Assembly (NCBI GenBank): GCA_947453935.1
Contig: CANGJU010000009.1
Location: 1 to 42,883 of the forward strand
DNA from: Bacteroidota bacterium
GTDB lineage: Bacteria > Bacteroidota > Bacteroidia > AKYH767-A > OLB10
Direction: 5' to 3'
Length of the DNA stretch: 42,883 nucleotides
Positions within the stretch are counted from its first letter, which is position 1. Each line of letters opens with the position of its first letter. Below are positions 1 to 8,377 of this stretch, piece after piece. Below the pieces are notes generated by a model, which saw nothing but the letters and a program-made list of their open reading frames with translations, was not told the DNA's origin and searched no databases. The position numbers and the translations under genes are program-made.

Positions 1-2524
1 CAACAACGTTAATATAATTGACAGCCGTCTTTGTTCTAACACATCCACCATTAAAAACTTTTAAAGTCACAGTATATATACCTGCTTGTGTATAAGTGTG
101 TATTGGAAATGTATCAGTAGATGTGGTGCCATCTCCAAAGTCCCAAAAGTAGGAGAATCCATATAAACTTAAATTGTTAAATGATATGCTGCTACCCAAA
201 CAAACAACTGGATTAACAACATTAAAATCGGCGCTTGTATTGGTTACATTAATTTGCTGCGGCAAATAAAAAGTATCAATGCAATTAGAAAAATCAGTCG
301 TTATAATAAATGCATTATAAGTTCCTACTGAATTATAGGCATGTGTTGGCATGAAAGAATTAGATGTTGATCCATCGCCAAAGTGCCATACACAAGAAAC
401 AAAGTCCCAATTTCTAGTTATATCAAATTGAATAGAGTTATTAATACATTCATCATATGAACTTGCACTAGCAGTATTTAAATGTCCTACCGTAACAACT
501 GTATCAATTTCAGTTATACATCCTGATCCAATAGTTAAGGTCAAACTCACTGAATAAGCTCCTGCACTATCATAGGTGTGGAGTGGGTTTGCAATGGATG
601 AAAAAGTTCCGTCGCCAAAGTTCCAATTATAGGTAATAACATTTGGAGTTGTACAATTGAATTGTACTACGTATGGCTTACAAGTACTCATTAATGTAAA
701 ATCAATTGGTTTTTTTACATAGGGTACTACTTCTACAATTGCAAACGGATTAAATGTTTGGGTACACCCACCAGGCATTGTTGTAGTTAAAGTAACTGTA
801 TATATACCAGCGTTCATATAAAGATTTGAACCGTTTTGTGAGGTGGAAGAATTACCATCGCCAAAGTCCCAGCTCCATGTGTTGCTAGCTGATGTTGGAT
901 CAAGAAAAGTATATGGATCGCCTAAGCAAATTTTAATTGTATCAGGTAATGTATAATTGGTAGTTGGATCTACAACTGTTATGTAATTTAATTTTGTTGT
1001 AGTATCTATACAGCCAAATGAATTGGTAACTACCAATGAAACAGGGTATGTTCCAATAGCATTATATGTATGCGTTGGATTTTGTAGTGGAGAACTTGTT
1101 CCATCTCCAAACAACCACAGGAAACTTACTATATTAGTTTGATTAGTAGTATTAGTAAATTGAACAGTCATGCCGGGACAGCCAATTTTAGGTGTAGCCT
1201 GAAACTGCGCATCGGGGTCGTAAACTTTAAGAGCTGGTGCAATTCTAATCGAATCTGAACATCCATTTTGAGATATAGCAATTAACGAAATCGGATAGGA
1301 TCCCCCAATAGAATATGTTTTAGTTGGTTCAAACAAATTCGATGTAGTATTGCCAAATGTCCATAAATAACTTGTTGCTCCAACAGACGAGTTTATTGTC
1401 TGAATAGTGAATGGTGCGCATCCTGTATCTTGTACTAATGAAAATGCAGGAGTTGGTTTCGAATCGAGTTTGATATATTGATTCTTTATAATACTTCCAT
1501 TACATCCGCTATTGGTTGTTACCGCAAGAGTAATGGTGTATTGTCCTGGATTATTATAAGTATGATTAGGAGATTTTATGTTTGATGTAGATCCATCGCC
1601 AAAATCCCACAACCATGAATTGGCATTTGCAGTTGTTGCATTAAAATGGATTGACGTTGGTGCACAACCGTTAGTATCACTAGTTGTAAACGAAGGAACT
1701 AATGTATTGCCAATATGAATAAAGTTGCTCTGTGAAATGGTGTCATAACATCCGTTCGAATTTCCTGCAATTAGAGTAACAGTAAAGTTTCCTGTTGATG
1801 AATAAAGATGAGATGGATTTTGTAAAGTTGAATTGGTTCCATCGCCAAATGTCCACGACCATGATGTACTTCCAACGGTATAATCAGTAAAGTTAAAAGT
1901 TGTATTTACATCACAAGTTGAGGTAGAATTAGATATAAATTGTACAACAGGTTTTGGGTATATTGTTATAAGTGAATTTTTAATTTGAATATCCTGGCAA
2001 CTATACGAACTAGTAGCTATAAGTTTTACATTATAATTACCTGCATTAAGATATGTATGAGTTGGGTTAGGGTCAATTGATGAGGTTCCATCACCAAAAT
2101 CCCATATATAGGATATTGCATTAGAGGAAGAATTCGTGAATTGAAATGAATTGTCTAATGCGCATCCAGTTGTTTGTGAAACAGAAAAATCAGCAATAGG
2201 ATTGTCTACTACTGTTATTGTTTGAGTTGTTGAATCTTTTTGTCCGTTAGGACCAAATACAACAAGACTAACATTGTAAAGTCCTGGTGTAGTATATACT
2301 GTTGTTGGATTATTTGCGGCAGATGTATTGGTATTCCCGAAATACCACATGCAAGTATTATAGTTATTAGACGTGTTTGTGAAATTAACCATTAAAGGAG
2401 CACATCCAATTGTTTTGTTTGATGTAAATGATGATGACGGTGTTTGTGCAAATGAAAATCTATGTAGCATTAATAGGTAAATTAATGCTACATAGAAAAT
2501 CTTATTTCTTAACGACCGGCACAT
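1..2524 (-). CDS. Partial (C-terminus off left edge) secreted multi-PKD-domain surface protein
   Basis: Reverse-strand translation from ATG at 2524: MCRSLRNKIFYVALIYLLMLHRFSFAQTPSSSFTSNKTIGCAPLMVNFTNTS..., a signal peptide followed by about 10 units with W-x-FGDG/FGN motifs (near 131, 375, 610, 856, 1102, 1345, 1590, 1838, 2088, 2333), about 245 bp apart. The provided ORF track omits it, presumably because no stop lies inside the window. The frame is still open at position 1 (…LKVFNGGCVRTKTAVNYINVV). Confidence 0.88.
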   Translation of the reverse strand, partial: MCRSLRNKIFYVALIYLLMLHRFSFAQTPSSSFTSNKTIGCAPLMVNFTNTSNNYNTCMWYFGNTNTSAANNPTTVYTTPGLYNVSLVVFGPNGQKDSTTQTITVVDNPIADFSVSQTTGCALDNSFQFTNSSSNAISYIWDFGDGTSSIDPNPTHTYLNAGNYNVKLIATSSYSCQDIQIKNSLITIYPKPVVQFISNSTSTCDVNTTFNFTDYTVGSTSWSWTFGDGTNSTLQNPSHLYSSTGNFTVTLIAGNSNGCYDTISQSNFIHIGNTLVPSFTTSDTNGCAPTSIHFNATTANANSWLWDFGDGSTSNIKSPNHTYNNPGQYTITLAVTTNSGCNGSIIKNQYIKLDSKPTPAFSLVQDTGCAPFTIQTINSSVGATSYLWTFGNTTSNLFEPTKTYSIGGSYPISLIAISQNGCSDSIRIAPALKVYDPDAQFQATPKIGCPGMTVQFTNTTNQTNIVSFLWLFGDGTSSPLQNPTHTYNAIGTYPVSLVVTNSFGCIDTTTKLNYITVVDPTTNYTLPDTIKICLGDPYTFLDPTSASNTWSWDFGDGNSSTSQNGSNLYMNAGIYTVTLTTTMPGGCTQTFNPFAIVEVVPYVKKPIDFTLMSTCKPYVVQFNCTTPNVITYNWNFGDGTFSSIANPLHTYDSAGAYSVSLTLTIGSGCITEIDTVVTVGHLNTASASSYDECINNSIQFDITRNWDFVSCVWHFGDGSTSNSFMPTHAYNSVGTYNAFIITTDFSNCIDTFYLPQQINVTNTSADFNVVNPVVCLGSSISFNNLSLYGFSYFWDFGDGTTSTDTFPIHTYTQAGIYTVTLKVFNGGCVRTKTAVNYINVV

Positions 2525-2574
2525 AAAAATTGGTTGGTAGGTTTAGGGTTGGTTATTAGGTATGAGAGCGTATT

Positions 2575-3138
2575 CTATTTTTCGTCGTTGCCTTGCGCGT
2601 AGTTATTAAAGTTTGATGCTTGATTGATGATTGAATTAACAGAACTGTAAAGTTGATCACCTTCTTTAGTTATTTTCTTTACACGGTAGTAAGAAAACCC
2701 TGCTGGAGGTGCTTGGTCAATCCAAGAATAGTAAAGTTCAATTTGTGCTCCAACACCTTCTTTAACACCAACAGATAAATAATCTGTACCATTAGTAGAA
2801 CGTTCTACCACATATACACAATCATCGGTTTCATTTTTTGAAGTCCAGCTAACGAAAACCTTTCCTGAGTTGTATACCGTATTATAATTGTATATGTTCA
2901 TGGAGTTTTGACTTTCTGCTGAAAGCATTTGGTTGTTGCTTGGCGCACCTTGTCCATTTGCTGTAGTAAAGCTAGATAGCGTCATTAGAAATGCGATTAT
3001 TTCAATAAGAAACAAGTAACGGAAAGATGATCCTTGTTTTTCTTCACGATTGAAATAACGTTTAGGTTTTGAATACATAAGCATACGATTATTGCGAACT
3101 GCTTTGTAGAAATCCTGGGTGTGAGCTGAATGATTCAT
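2575..3138 (-). CDS. Exported/membrane-anchored protein with Fn3-like (T9SS-associated type) domain
   Basis: ORF 187 aa; hydrophobic segment YLFLIEIIAFLMTLSSFTTANGQ, then 'VFVSWTSKNETDDCVYVVERSTNGTDYLSVG...SYYRVKKITKEGDQLYSS', a pattern common in Bacteroidetes secreted proteins. Confidence 0.7.
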   Translation of the reverse strand: MNHSAHTQDFYKAVRNNRMLMYSKPKRYFNREEKQGSSFRYLFLIEIIAFLMTLSSFTTANGQGAPSNNQMLSAESQNSMNIYNYNTVYNSGKVFVSWTSKNETDDCVYVVERSTNGTDYLSVGVKEGVGAQIELYYSWIDQAPPAGFSYYRVKKITKEGDQLYSSVNSIINQASNFNNYAQGNDEK

Positions 3139-3404
3139 AATATTTTGTTTTTAATTATTTGCAATTTACAAGGCTCTTTACGACGATAATTATTAAAGGT
3201 TACAACTTATTTGCATTTGTAAGATTTGACAAGAATATTGCGAATGAAGATTATTTAAATCTTTCTTTTAAATCGAACTTTTTAACGAGGTCTTTTTTAT
3301 TATGGTTTCAAACACAGGATTTTTTATTCCTATTTTATAACCTTAATTGAAAACCTCCGTATTAAGCATCAAAAACCAAAAAATAAAATCAAAAATCAAT
3401 TTAT

Positions 3405-4862
3405 ATGGACATCCTAAGCAAAACAATCAAGAAGCTTTCTGTAGATGAATATCAAAACTTACTTTATGAAGTGTCTGGTAAGAAAAAAAACAAACCATAC
3501 ATGGTTTTAGAGGCTACGCGTAATAGTAATATTGATGATAGTGAATTGATGGAAATGCTACAGGTTAATGCCAGTGCATATTACACTCTCAAGTCACGCT
3601 TGAATTCAAAAATTGCCGGGATCCTAAGTAAGAAAGTGGAAAATCCAATTCAGACTTTAATGGACGAAGTTTCTCGCGTTCCGGCTCATTTGTTTGGTAA
3701 TAACAGAGATTTTTCTATTAGAGCTTTACGTGAATTAGAAAAACAATTAATAGAATACGATCTAAATGCAGAACTTATCTTAGTTTATAAAACATTGGCA
3801 CAGTTGCACGTGTTTTCGGAAGAGTATGATTATTTCGAGAACAAGTACAAACGACATGTTGCATTTTCATTAGCTGTATCAAAAGCTGAAAATATCTTTT
3901 TCAAATTATTAAAGAAGATAGGAGAGTATCAGCTAAATCAAAGCGACATAGATCAAGAGGAAATTGTAATGATGAAGCGTGAACTCTCTAATATTTGTGA
4001 GCTTTATGATTCTCATAGATTATTTGTGTTATTTAATATTGCTAAAGTTTATTACTTGTGTAATGTACAAGTAAATAATGAAGGACTGGCGTCTCGTGAA
4101 ATAGAGATAGATACCACACTTCAAAAGATGAATGATATTTTTGAGAAGTATCCGCTTGATACTTTTTATCAAAATATTAAAGGAATAACAAGCCTATTGT
4201 ATTTTGAATATTATACTAAGACAAAAAATGTAGTTCGTGCCGATTATTATTTAAACAAGGTGCACGCAATTTTACCTGAATTAGCTGAGAAGCCAACTAT
4301 GCACTTTTTTCTGATTCAGTTCCTACATGCTAAAATTTCAAAGTATAATCTTGATTCAAATCTAGAACAGCTTTCATTTGGATATGAAACTATCGAAAGT
4401 CAATTGGATATTAAAGAGAATGAAACATATCATTTAGTATCTGCCTACCGTTATATGGCAACAGTTAAGTTTTATTCAAAGGACTTTCAAGGTGCTGCAA
4501 AAAAAATTAATCAGCTGCGTAATAGAATTCCTTTAAAGCAGCATTTAGTTGCTGATGTAGATAATAAAATATTCCAGGCTCTTCAATATTGTATTTTAGG
4601 CGAGGATAGTCTTTGCATGCAGATAGTAAGTAGCTTAAAACGTCAGATAAAGGATAACGAGTCGCAATTTGAATCTACAAGATCGATGATCAAGATTCTT
4701 AAAGCTGCACTTAAGCCAGCAGATTACCGCAAGAAAATGAAGAAAATTGCCGAAATGTGGACAGAGTTTGAATCTATCAACAAAACGCCATTTTTTGTAA
4801 TGAAAAATATTAAGCTGGATGAAACCACTTTGCGAAAAATGTGTAATCCGATTAAGAGTTAA
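3405..4862 (+). CDS. Uncharacterised 485-aa protein, alpha-helical, possibly TPR-like
   Basis: Long ORF with ATG start, typical composition, ends at a terminator hairpin; no family motif recognised. Confidence 0.8.
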   Translation: MDILSKTIKKLSVDEYQNLLYEVSGKKKNKPYMVLEATRNSNIDDSELMEMLQVNASAYYTLKSRLNSKIAGILSKKVENPIQTLMDEVSRVPAHLFGNNRDFSIRALRELEKQLIEYDLNAELILVYKTLAQLHVFSEEYDYFENKYKRHVAFSLAVSKAENIFFKLLKKIGEYQLNQSDIDQEEIVMMKRELSNICELYDSHRLFVLFNIAKVYYLCNVQVNNEGLASREIEIDTTLQKMNDIFEKYPLDTFYQNIKGITSLLYFEYYTKTKNVVRADYYLNKVHAILPELAEKPTMHFFLIQFLHAKISKYNLDSNLEQLSFGYETIESQLDIKENETYHLVSAYRYMATVKFYSKDFQGAAKKINQLRNRIPLKQHLVADVDNKIFQALQYCILGEDSLCMQIVSSLKRQIKDNESQFESTRSMIKILKAALKPADYRKKMKKIAEMWTEFESINKTPFFVMKNIKLDETTLRKMCNPIKS

Positions 4863-4899
4863 ATAAAAAAGTCCCGAATATTTCGGGACTTTTTTATTT
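4862..4899. terminator. Bidirectional intrinsic terminator between convergent genes
   Basis: AAAAAAGTCCCGAA-TAT-TTCGGGACTTTTTT perfect stem with A/T tracts on both sides, lying between the two convergent stop codons. Confidence 0.9.
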
Positions 4900-5290
4900 A
4901 AAAATCGATTGCATTTAAATACTTTTCGTTGAGAGGTTTGTTTACATATTTGTATACAAACTTGTTTGTAGAGGCTTTGTTAATGTCCTCAGGACTGATA
5001 GAAGAGGAAAGGACAATTATTTTGCAGTTGCCTTTTAAATCTTCATTTAAATTCTCGAATTCAGCCAAAAATGCAAATCCATCTTTACCTGGCATATTCA
5101 AATCAAGGAAGATTACCTGAGGGAATTCGTTAACATCATTCAATGATTGTAAAAATGTTAAAGAATCATCAGTGGAATTCTTTACAATTACTTCAGCTGA
5201 AAAATTACTTGCTGAAATCATTCTTTCGTTAATGAAGTTATCAATCTCATTATCATCTATGAGCAAAACTCTTTTGAAGCGTGCTTCCAT
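4898..5290 (-). CDS. Single-domain CheY-like response regulator
   Basis: MEARFKRVLLIDDNEIDNF...VIFLDLNMPGKDGF...IIVLSSSIS...YVNKPLN: acidic DD pair, phospho-acceptor D, S/T and K residues. The ORF-track start at 5353 lies inside the tRNA, so I place the start at the internal ATG (5290). Confidence 0.88.
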   Translation of the reverse strand: MEARFKRVLLIDDNEIDNFINERMISASNFSAEVIVKNSTDDSLTFLQSLNDVNEFPQVIFLDLNMPGKDGFAFLAEFENLNEDLKGNCKIIVLSSSISPEDINKASTNKFVYKYVNKPLNEKYLNAIDF

Positions 5291-5321
5291 TCTTTTTATG
5301 AGATTGAAAATTAACTGTTTG

Positions 5322-5394
5322 TGGTGATGGGCGGAATCGAACCGTCGACACAAGGATTTTCAGTCCTTTGCTCTACCAACTGAGCTACATCACC
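5322..5394 (-). tRNA. tRNA-Phe (anticodon GAA)
   Basis: Reverse complement GGTGATGTAGCTCAGTTGGTAGAGCAAAGGACTGAAAATCCTTGTGTCGACGGTTCGATTCCGCCCATCACCA folds into a 73-nt cloverleaf; anticodon loop CTGAAAA; CCA not encoded. Confidence 0.95.
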
Positions 5395-5405
5395 TGTTGA
5401 GGGCG

Positions 5406-5435
5406 CAAAAGTATGATAATTTTATCAATTTCAAA
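5406..5435 (-). promoter_or_regulatory. Bacteroidetes-type promoter for tRNA-Phe
   Basis: Minus strand TTTG-AAATTGATAAAATTATCA-TACTTTTG, matching the -33 TTTG / -7 TAnnTTTG consensus, a few bases upstream of the tRNA 5' end. Confidence 0.65.
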
Positions 5436-5516
5436 TCTATTTCAAGAAATTAAAACTAGAATAATTCATTTTTTTTAAAATCAAAAGTAAACTCCAGCAA
5501 TTAATTCACTTATTTT

Positions 5517-6248
5517 GTGATAATGAATTTAACTATTGACCTCGGAAATACCGCTTTAAAGTGGGCTGTTTTTGAAGATAAAAATTTGATTTTCAGAGGC
5601 AAATTTGATTATTCGAACTTGATTGAGGATTTAAAGTCCCTGGAAAATTTGAATATCATCAAGGTCGCTTTCACATCAGTAATACAAGTTCCGGAGGAAC
5701 TAAGAAATTTCTTAAATCGATATGATTTTGTATTTCCAATTAATAAAAATAGCAAAATACCTCTTAAAAATATTTATGAAACTCCGCAAACACTCGGTCT
5801 CGATAGGCTTATGAATGCCGTTGCTGCGAATTATTTATTCCCCAACCATGATTTACTAATTATCGATTCTGGTACATGTTTAAAGATAGACTTTGTTTCA
5901 AAGCAAAATGAATTTGTAGGCGGAGCAATTGCCCCAGGATTAAATATGCGATATAAAGCACTTAGTCAATTTACTCATCAATTGCCTTTATTAGAGCCGA
6001 AGGCGTTTAATAATTTAATAGGAAAAAAAACAAATGATTCAATCCATAATGGCGTAATGTCAGGTATGGCAAATGAAATTATTGGGGCAATTAATAATTA
6101 CTCAGAACTTTATCCGGATCTTAAATTAGTTATTACTGGTGGCGACTATCATTATTTTCAAGATATCATTGAAAAAAAAGCCATATTTGCAGAGCCAGAT
6201 TTGACACTGATAGGCATCAATTTAATACTACTATACAATATCGAATGA
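5517..6248 (+). CDS. coaX: Type III pantothenate kinase
   Basis: MNLTIDLGNTALKWAVFE, GLDRLMNAVAA, DSGTCLKIDF, GGAIAPGLNMRYKAL motifs. ORF-track start is GTG at 5517; the ATG at 5523 is an equally good start. Confidence 0.93.
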   Translation: MIMNLTIDLGNTALKWAVFEDKNLIFRGKFDYSNLIEDLKSLENLNIIKVAFTSVIQVPEELRNFLNRYDFVFPINKNSKIPLKNIYETPQTLGLDRLMNAVAANYLFPNHDLLIIDSGTCLKIDFVSKQNEFVGGAIAPGLNMRYKALSQFTHQLPLLEPKAFNNLIGKKTNDSIHNGVMSGMANEIIGAINNYSELYPDLKLVITGGDYHYFQDIIEKKAIFAEPDLTLIGINLILLYNIE

Positions 6249-7537
6249 GAAAGCAGCAAATTAAGATTTTATTTCTATCTATTTTATTATCACTTTTTTC
6301 TGGCCTAAGCTATTCTCAAAACAGTACACTTTCTCCTTATTCGAGATTTGGAATAGGAGATTTAACCTTTAAAGGATTTGCTTATCAAAGAGGTATGGCA
6401 GGTATGTCGTTGGGGTATACCAATCCATCAACAATCAATGTGAATAATCCTGCTACTTATGCTTATGACTCAATCATGGTAATGGAAATTGGGGCTAATG
6501 CTGAAGGTTTGTTCAGTAAGCAAAATGATGTTTCGACATCTGGCTTAAACGCAGATCTTAATGCGCTGGCGATGGCTTTCCCTATTTTAAAAAACAAGAT
6601 TGGATTTTCATTTGGAATTATTCCATTTAGTAGTACTGGCTATAATATTATTTCAGAAAGCAATATCGATACTTTAAATACAACATCCGATATTAATTAT
6701 ATATACAAAGGTGCTGGAGGTTATACTAAATATTATTTTGGTGCTGGATTAAAAATTTCTAATTCACTTTCTGTCGGAGTCAATGCAAATTATCTTTTTG
6801 GTAATGTTATAAATCAACGAAAGGAAGAATTTACAAATTCGATTTTCTTTAATACAAATTATCAAGATGAATTAAGTTTGAGTGATTTTTATTTTGAATA
6901 CGGATTGAATTGGAAGCGTTCATTAAAAAATGATAAATCAATTGCGATAGGAATAACAGGATCTCCTTCTCAAAAAATCAATGGTGAAAGAAACATTCTT
7001 TGGTTAAATTACAAGAAAGGTGCAACAGGATTTGATGTTATAAAAGACACTGTTTTTTTATCATTGGATAACCAAGGAGATGTAGTGTTGCCATCTAGTT
7101 ATGGTATTGGCTTTTGTATTTCAAAGTTGAATAAATGGAACTACGGTGCCGACTTGAAAATTCAAAACTGGAGCGATTATGAGTCATTCGGAGTGAAGGA
7201 TGATTTGAATAATAGTTTTTCGCTTTCAGCTGGTGGTAGCTATATTCCTAACAACTTGCTTTCATCAAAATATACTAGTCGTATAGAATACCGCTTTGGT
7301 GCATATTACAACAAGTCATATTTGAATCTTAACAATAAAAGCGACCTTAACGATATAGGAGTTTGTTTAGGAGTTGGATTGCCACTGAAAAGAAGTTTTC
7401 AATCTAAGGTGAACATTGGTTTGCAATTAGGTAAGCGTGGGACGCTAAATGATAATCTTGTACGAGAACAATATATTCGTTTGTCTATTGGACTAACTTT
7501 TAATGAAGTATGGTTCATCAAAAAGAAATATGATTAA
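6245..7537 (+). CDS. Outer-membrane beta-barrel protein (FadL-like conserved Bacteroidetes family)
   Basis: Signal peptide, NSTLSPYSRFGIGDLTFKGFAYQRGMAGMSLGY, alternating barrel-like strands; ATGA overlap with coaX. Confidence 0.8.
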   Translation: MRKQQIKILFLSILLSLFSGLSYSQNSTLSPYSRFGIGDLTFKGFAYQRGMAGMSLGYTNPSTINVNNPATYAYDSIMVMEIGANAEGLFSKQNDVSTSGLNADLNALAMAFPILKNKIGFSFGIIPFSSTGYNIISESNIDTLNTTSDINYIYKGAGGYTKYYFGAGLKISNSLSVGVNANYLFGNVINQRKEEFTNSIFFNTNYQDELSLSDFYFEYGLNWKRSLKNDKSIAIGITGSPSQKINGERNILWLNYKKGATGFDVIKDTVFLSLDNQGDVVLPSSYGIGFCISKLNKWNYGADLKIQNWSDYESFGVKDDLNNSFSLSAGGSYIPNNLLSSKYTSRIEYRFGAYYNKSYLNLNNKSDLNDIGVCLGVGLPLKRSFQSKVNIGLQLGKRGTLNDNLVREQYIRLSIGLTFNEVWFIKKKYD

Positions 7538-7549
7538 TAATTAATCGCA

Positions 7550-8092
7550 ATGAGATTTCTGAAAAAGCTTTTTTTAATATTGGTGATTTCATGTGGCATT
7601 GCTTCTTGTGAAAACAATGAAAGCGAAATATCACGAATAACGGCAAGGCCAAATGATCCCGTTGAAGAGATTGCTGGTTTACAAACAATATATAGTGATT
7701 CTGGTTCTGTAAAGGTTCTTTTAGAGGCACCTGTTATGAAAAAAGTATTAGTTCCAAAGCAAATAACAGAGCTGCCTAAAGGAATGAAAATTTGTTTTTA
7801 TGATGCAGAAATGAATGTTATTTCCAGAATGAAATCAGACTATGCTATTCATTATGAGCAAGAGCATCGATGGGAAGCAAGAAATAATGTAGAGGTTGTT
7901 AATTTGAAGGGCGAAAAGTTGAATACTGAGAAACTAATCTGGGATGAGCGGGAGAACAAACTGCTTTCAGATAATTTTGTTAAAATTACAACCAGTAAAG
8001 AAATTATAATGGGTAATGGGTTTGAGGCAGACCAGGATTTTAGCCATTATAAAATCTTTAATGTTACTGGCCATATTACACTTAATCAATGA
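7550..8092 (+). CDS. lptC: LPS export protein LptC (lipoprotein-like)
   Basis: Lipobox-like ISCGIASC; YSDSGSVKVLLEAP...EARNNVEVVNLKGEKLNTEKLIWDERENKL pattern of the LptC family. Confidence 0.85.
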   Translation: MRFLKKLFLILVISCGIASCENNESEISRITARPNDPVEEIAGLQTIYSDSGSVKVLLEAPVMKKVLVPKQITELPKGMKICFYDAEMNVISRMKSDYAIHYEQEHRWEARNNVEVVNLKGEKLNTEKLIWDERENKLLSDNFVKITTSKEIIMGNGFEADQDFSHYKIFNVTGHITLNQ

Positions 8093-8283
8093 ATATCTTC
8101 CGACTACTTGAGGTTTGCTGGTTAATACTGACTTTATTGGCAGTATCGGTTGGTATTTATAAGAGCCTTATTGAGTCGGCATTATCAGGACTTTGGTTTT
8201 TTTTATTGGCCTTCTTTACGAGTATTTTTTGGATGTTAAGACGTGCTCAAAGAACAAAAAATGATTCTGAGGCCGATAAATAA
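8089..8283 (+). CDS. Small 64-aa membrane protein
   Basis: ATGA overlap with lptC stop; two hydrophobic segments (VCWLILTLLAVSVGIY and GLWFFLLAFFTSIFWML). Confidence 0.65.
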   Translation: MNIFRLLEVCWLILTLLAVSVGIYKSLIESALSGLWFFLLAFFTSIFWMLRRAQRTKNDSEADK

Positions 8284-8377
8284 CACCACTTTTCAAATAT
8301 TACTTAAAAGGATGCTTTTATCAATAAATAAAGAGTTGTATATTCGCAACCTTAAATACGGAATAAAATAGATTACT

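Noticed and set aside
1-2524. Periodic ~245-bp pattern considered as a tandem DNA repeat or CRISPR-like array
   Set aside because: Periodicity is at the protein level (PKD units); nucleotide identity between units is limited to the WxFGDG motif.
3159-3350. 63-aa plus-strand ORF
   Set aside because: AT-rich, Phe/Leu-rich composition in a divergent promoter region; no recognisable motif.
4929-5120. 63-aa plus-strand ORF
   Set aside because: Antisense to the well-supported response regulator.
7518-7730. 70-aa minus-strand ORF
   Set aside because: Antisense to lptC start; no family features.
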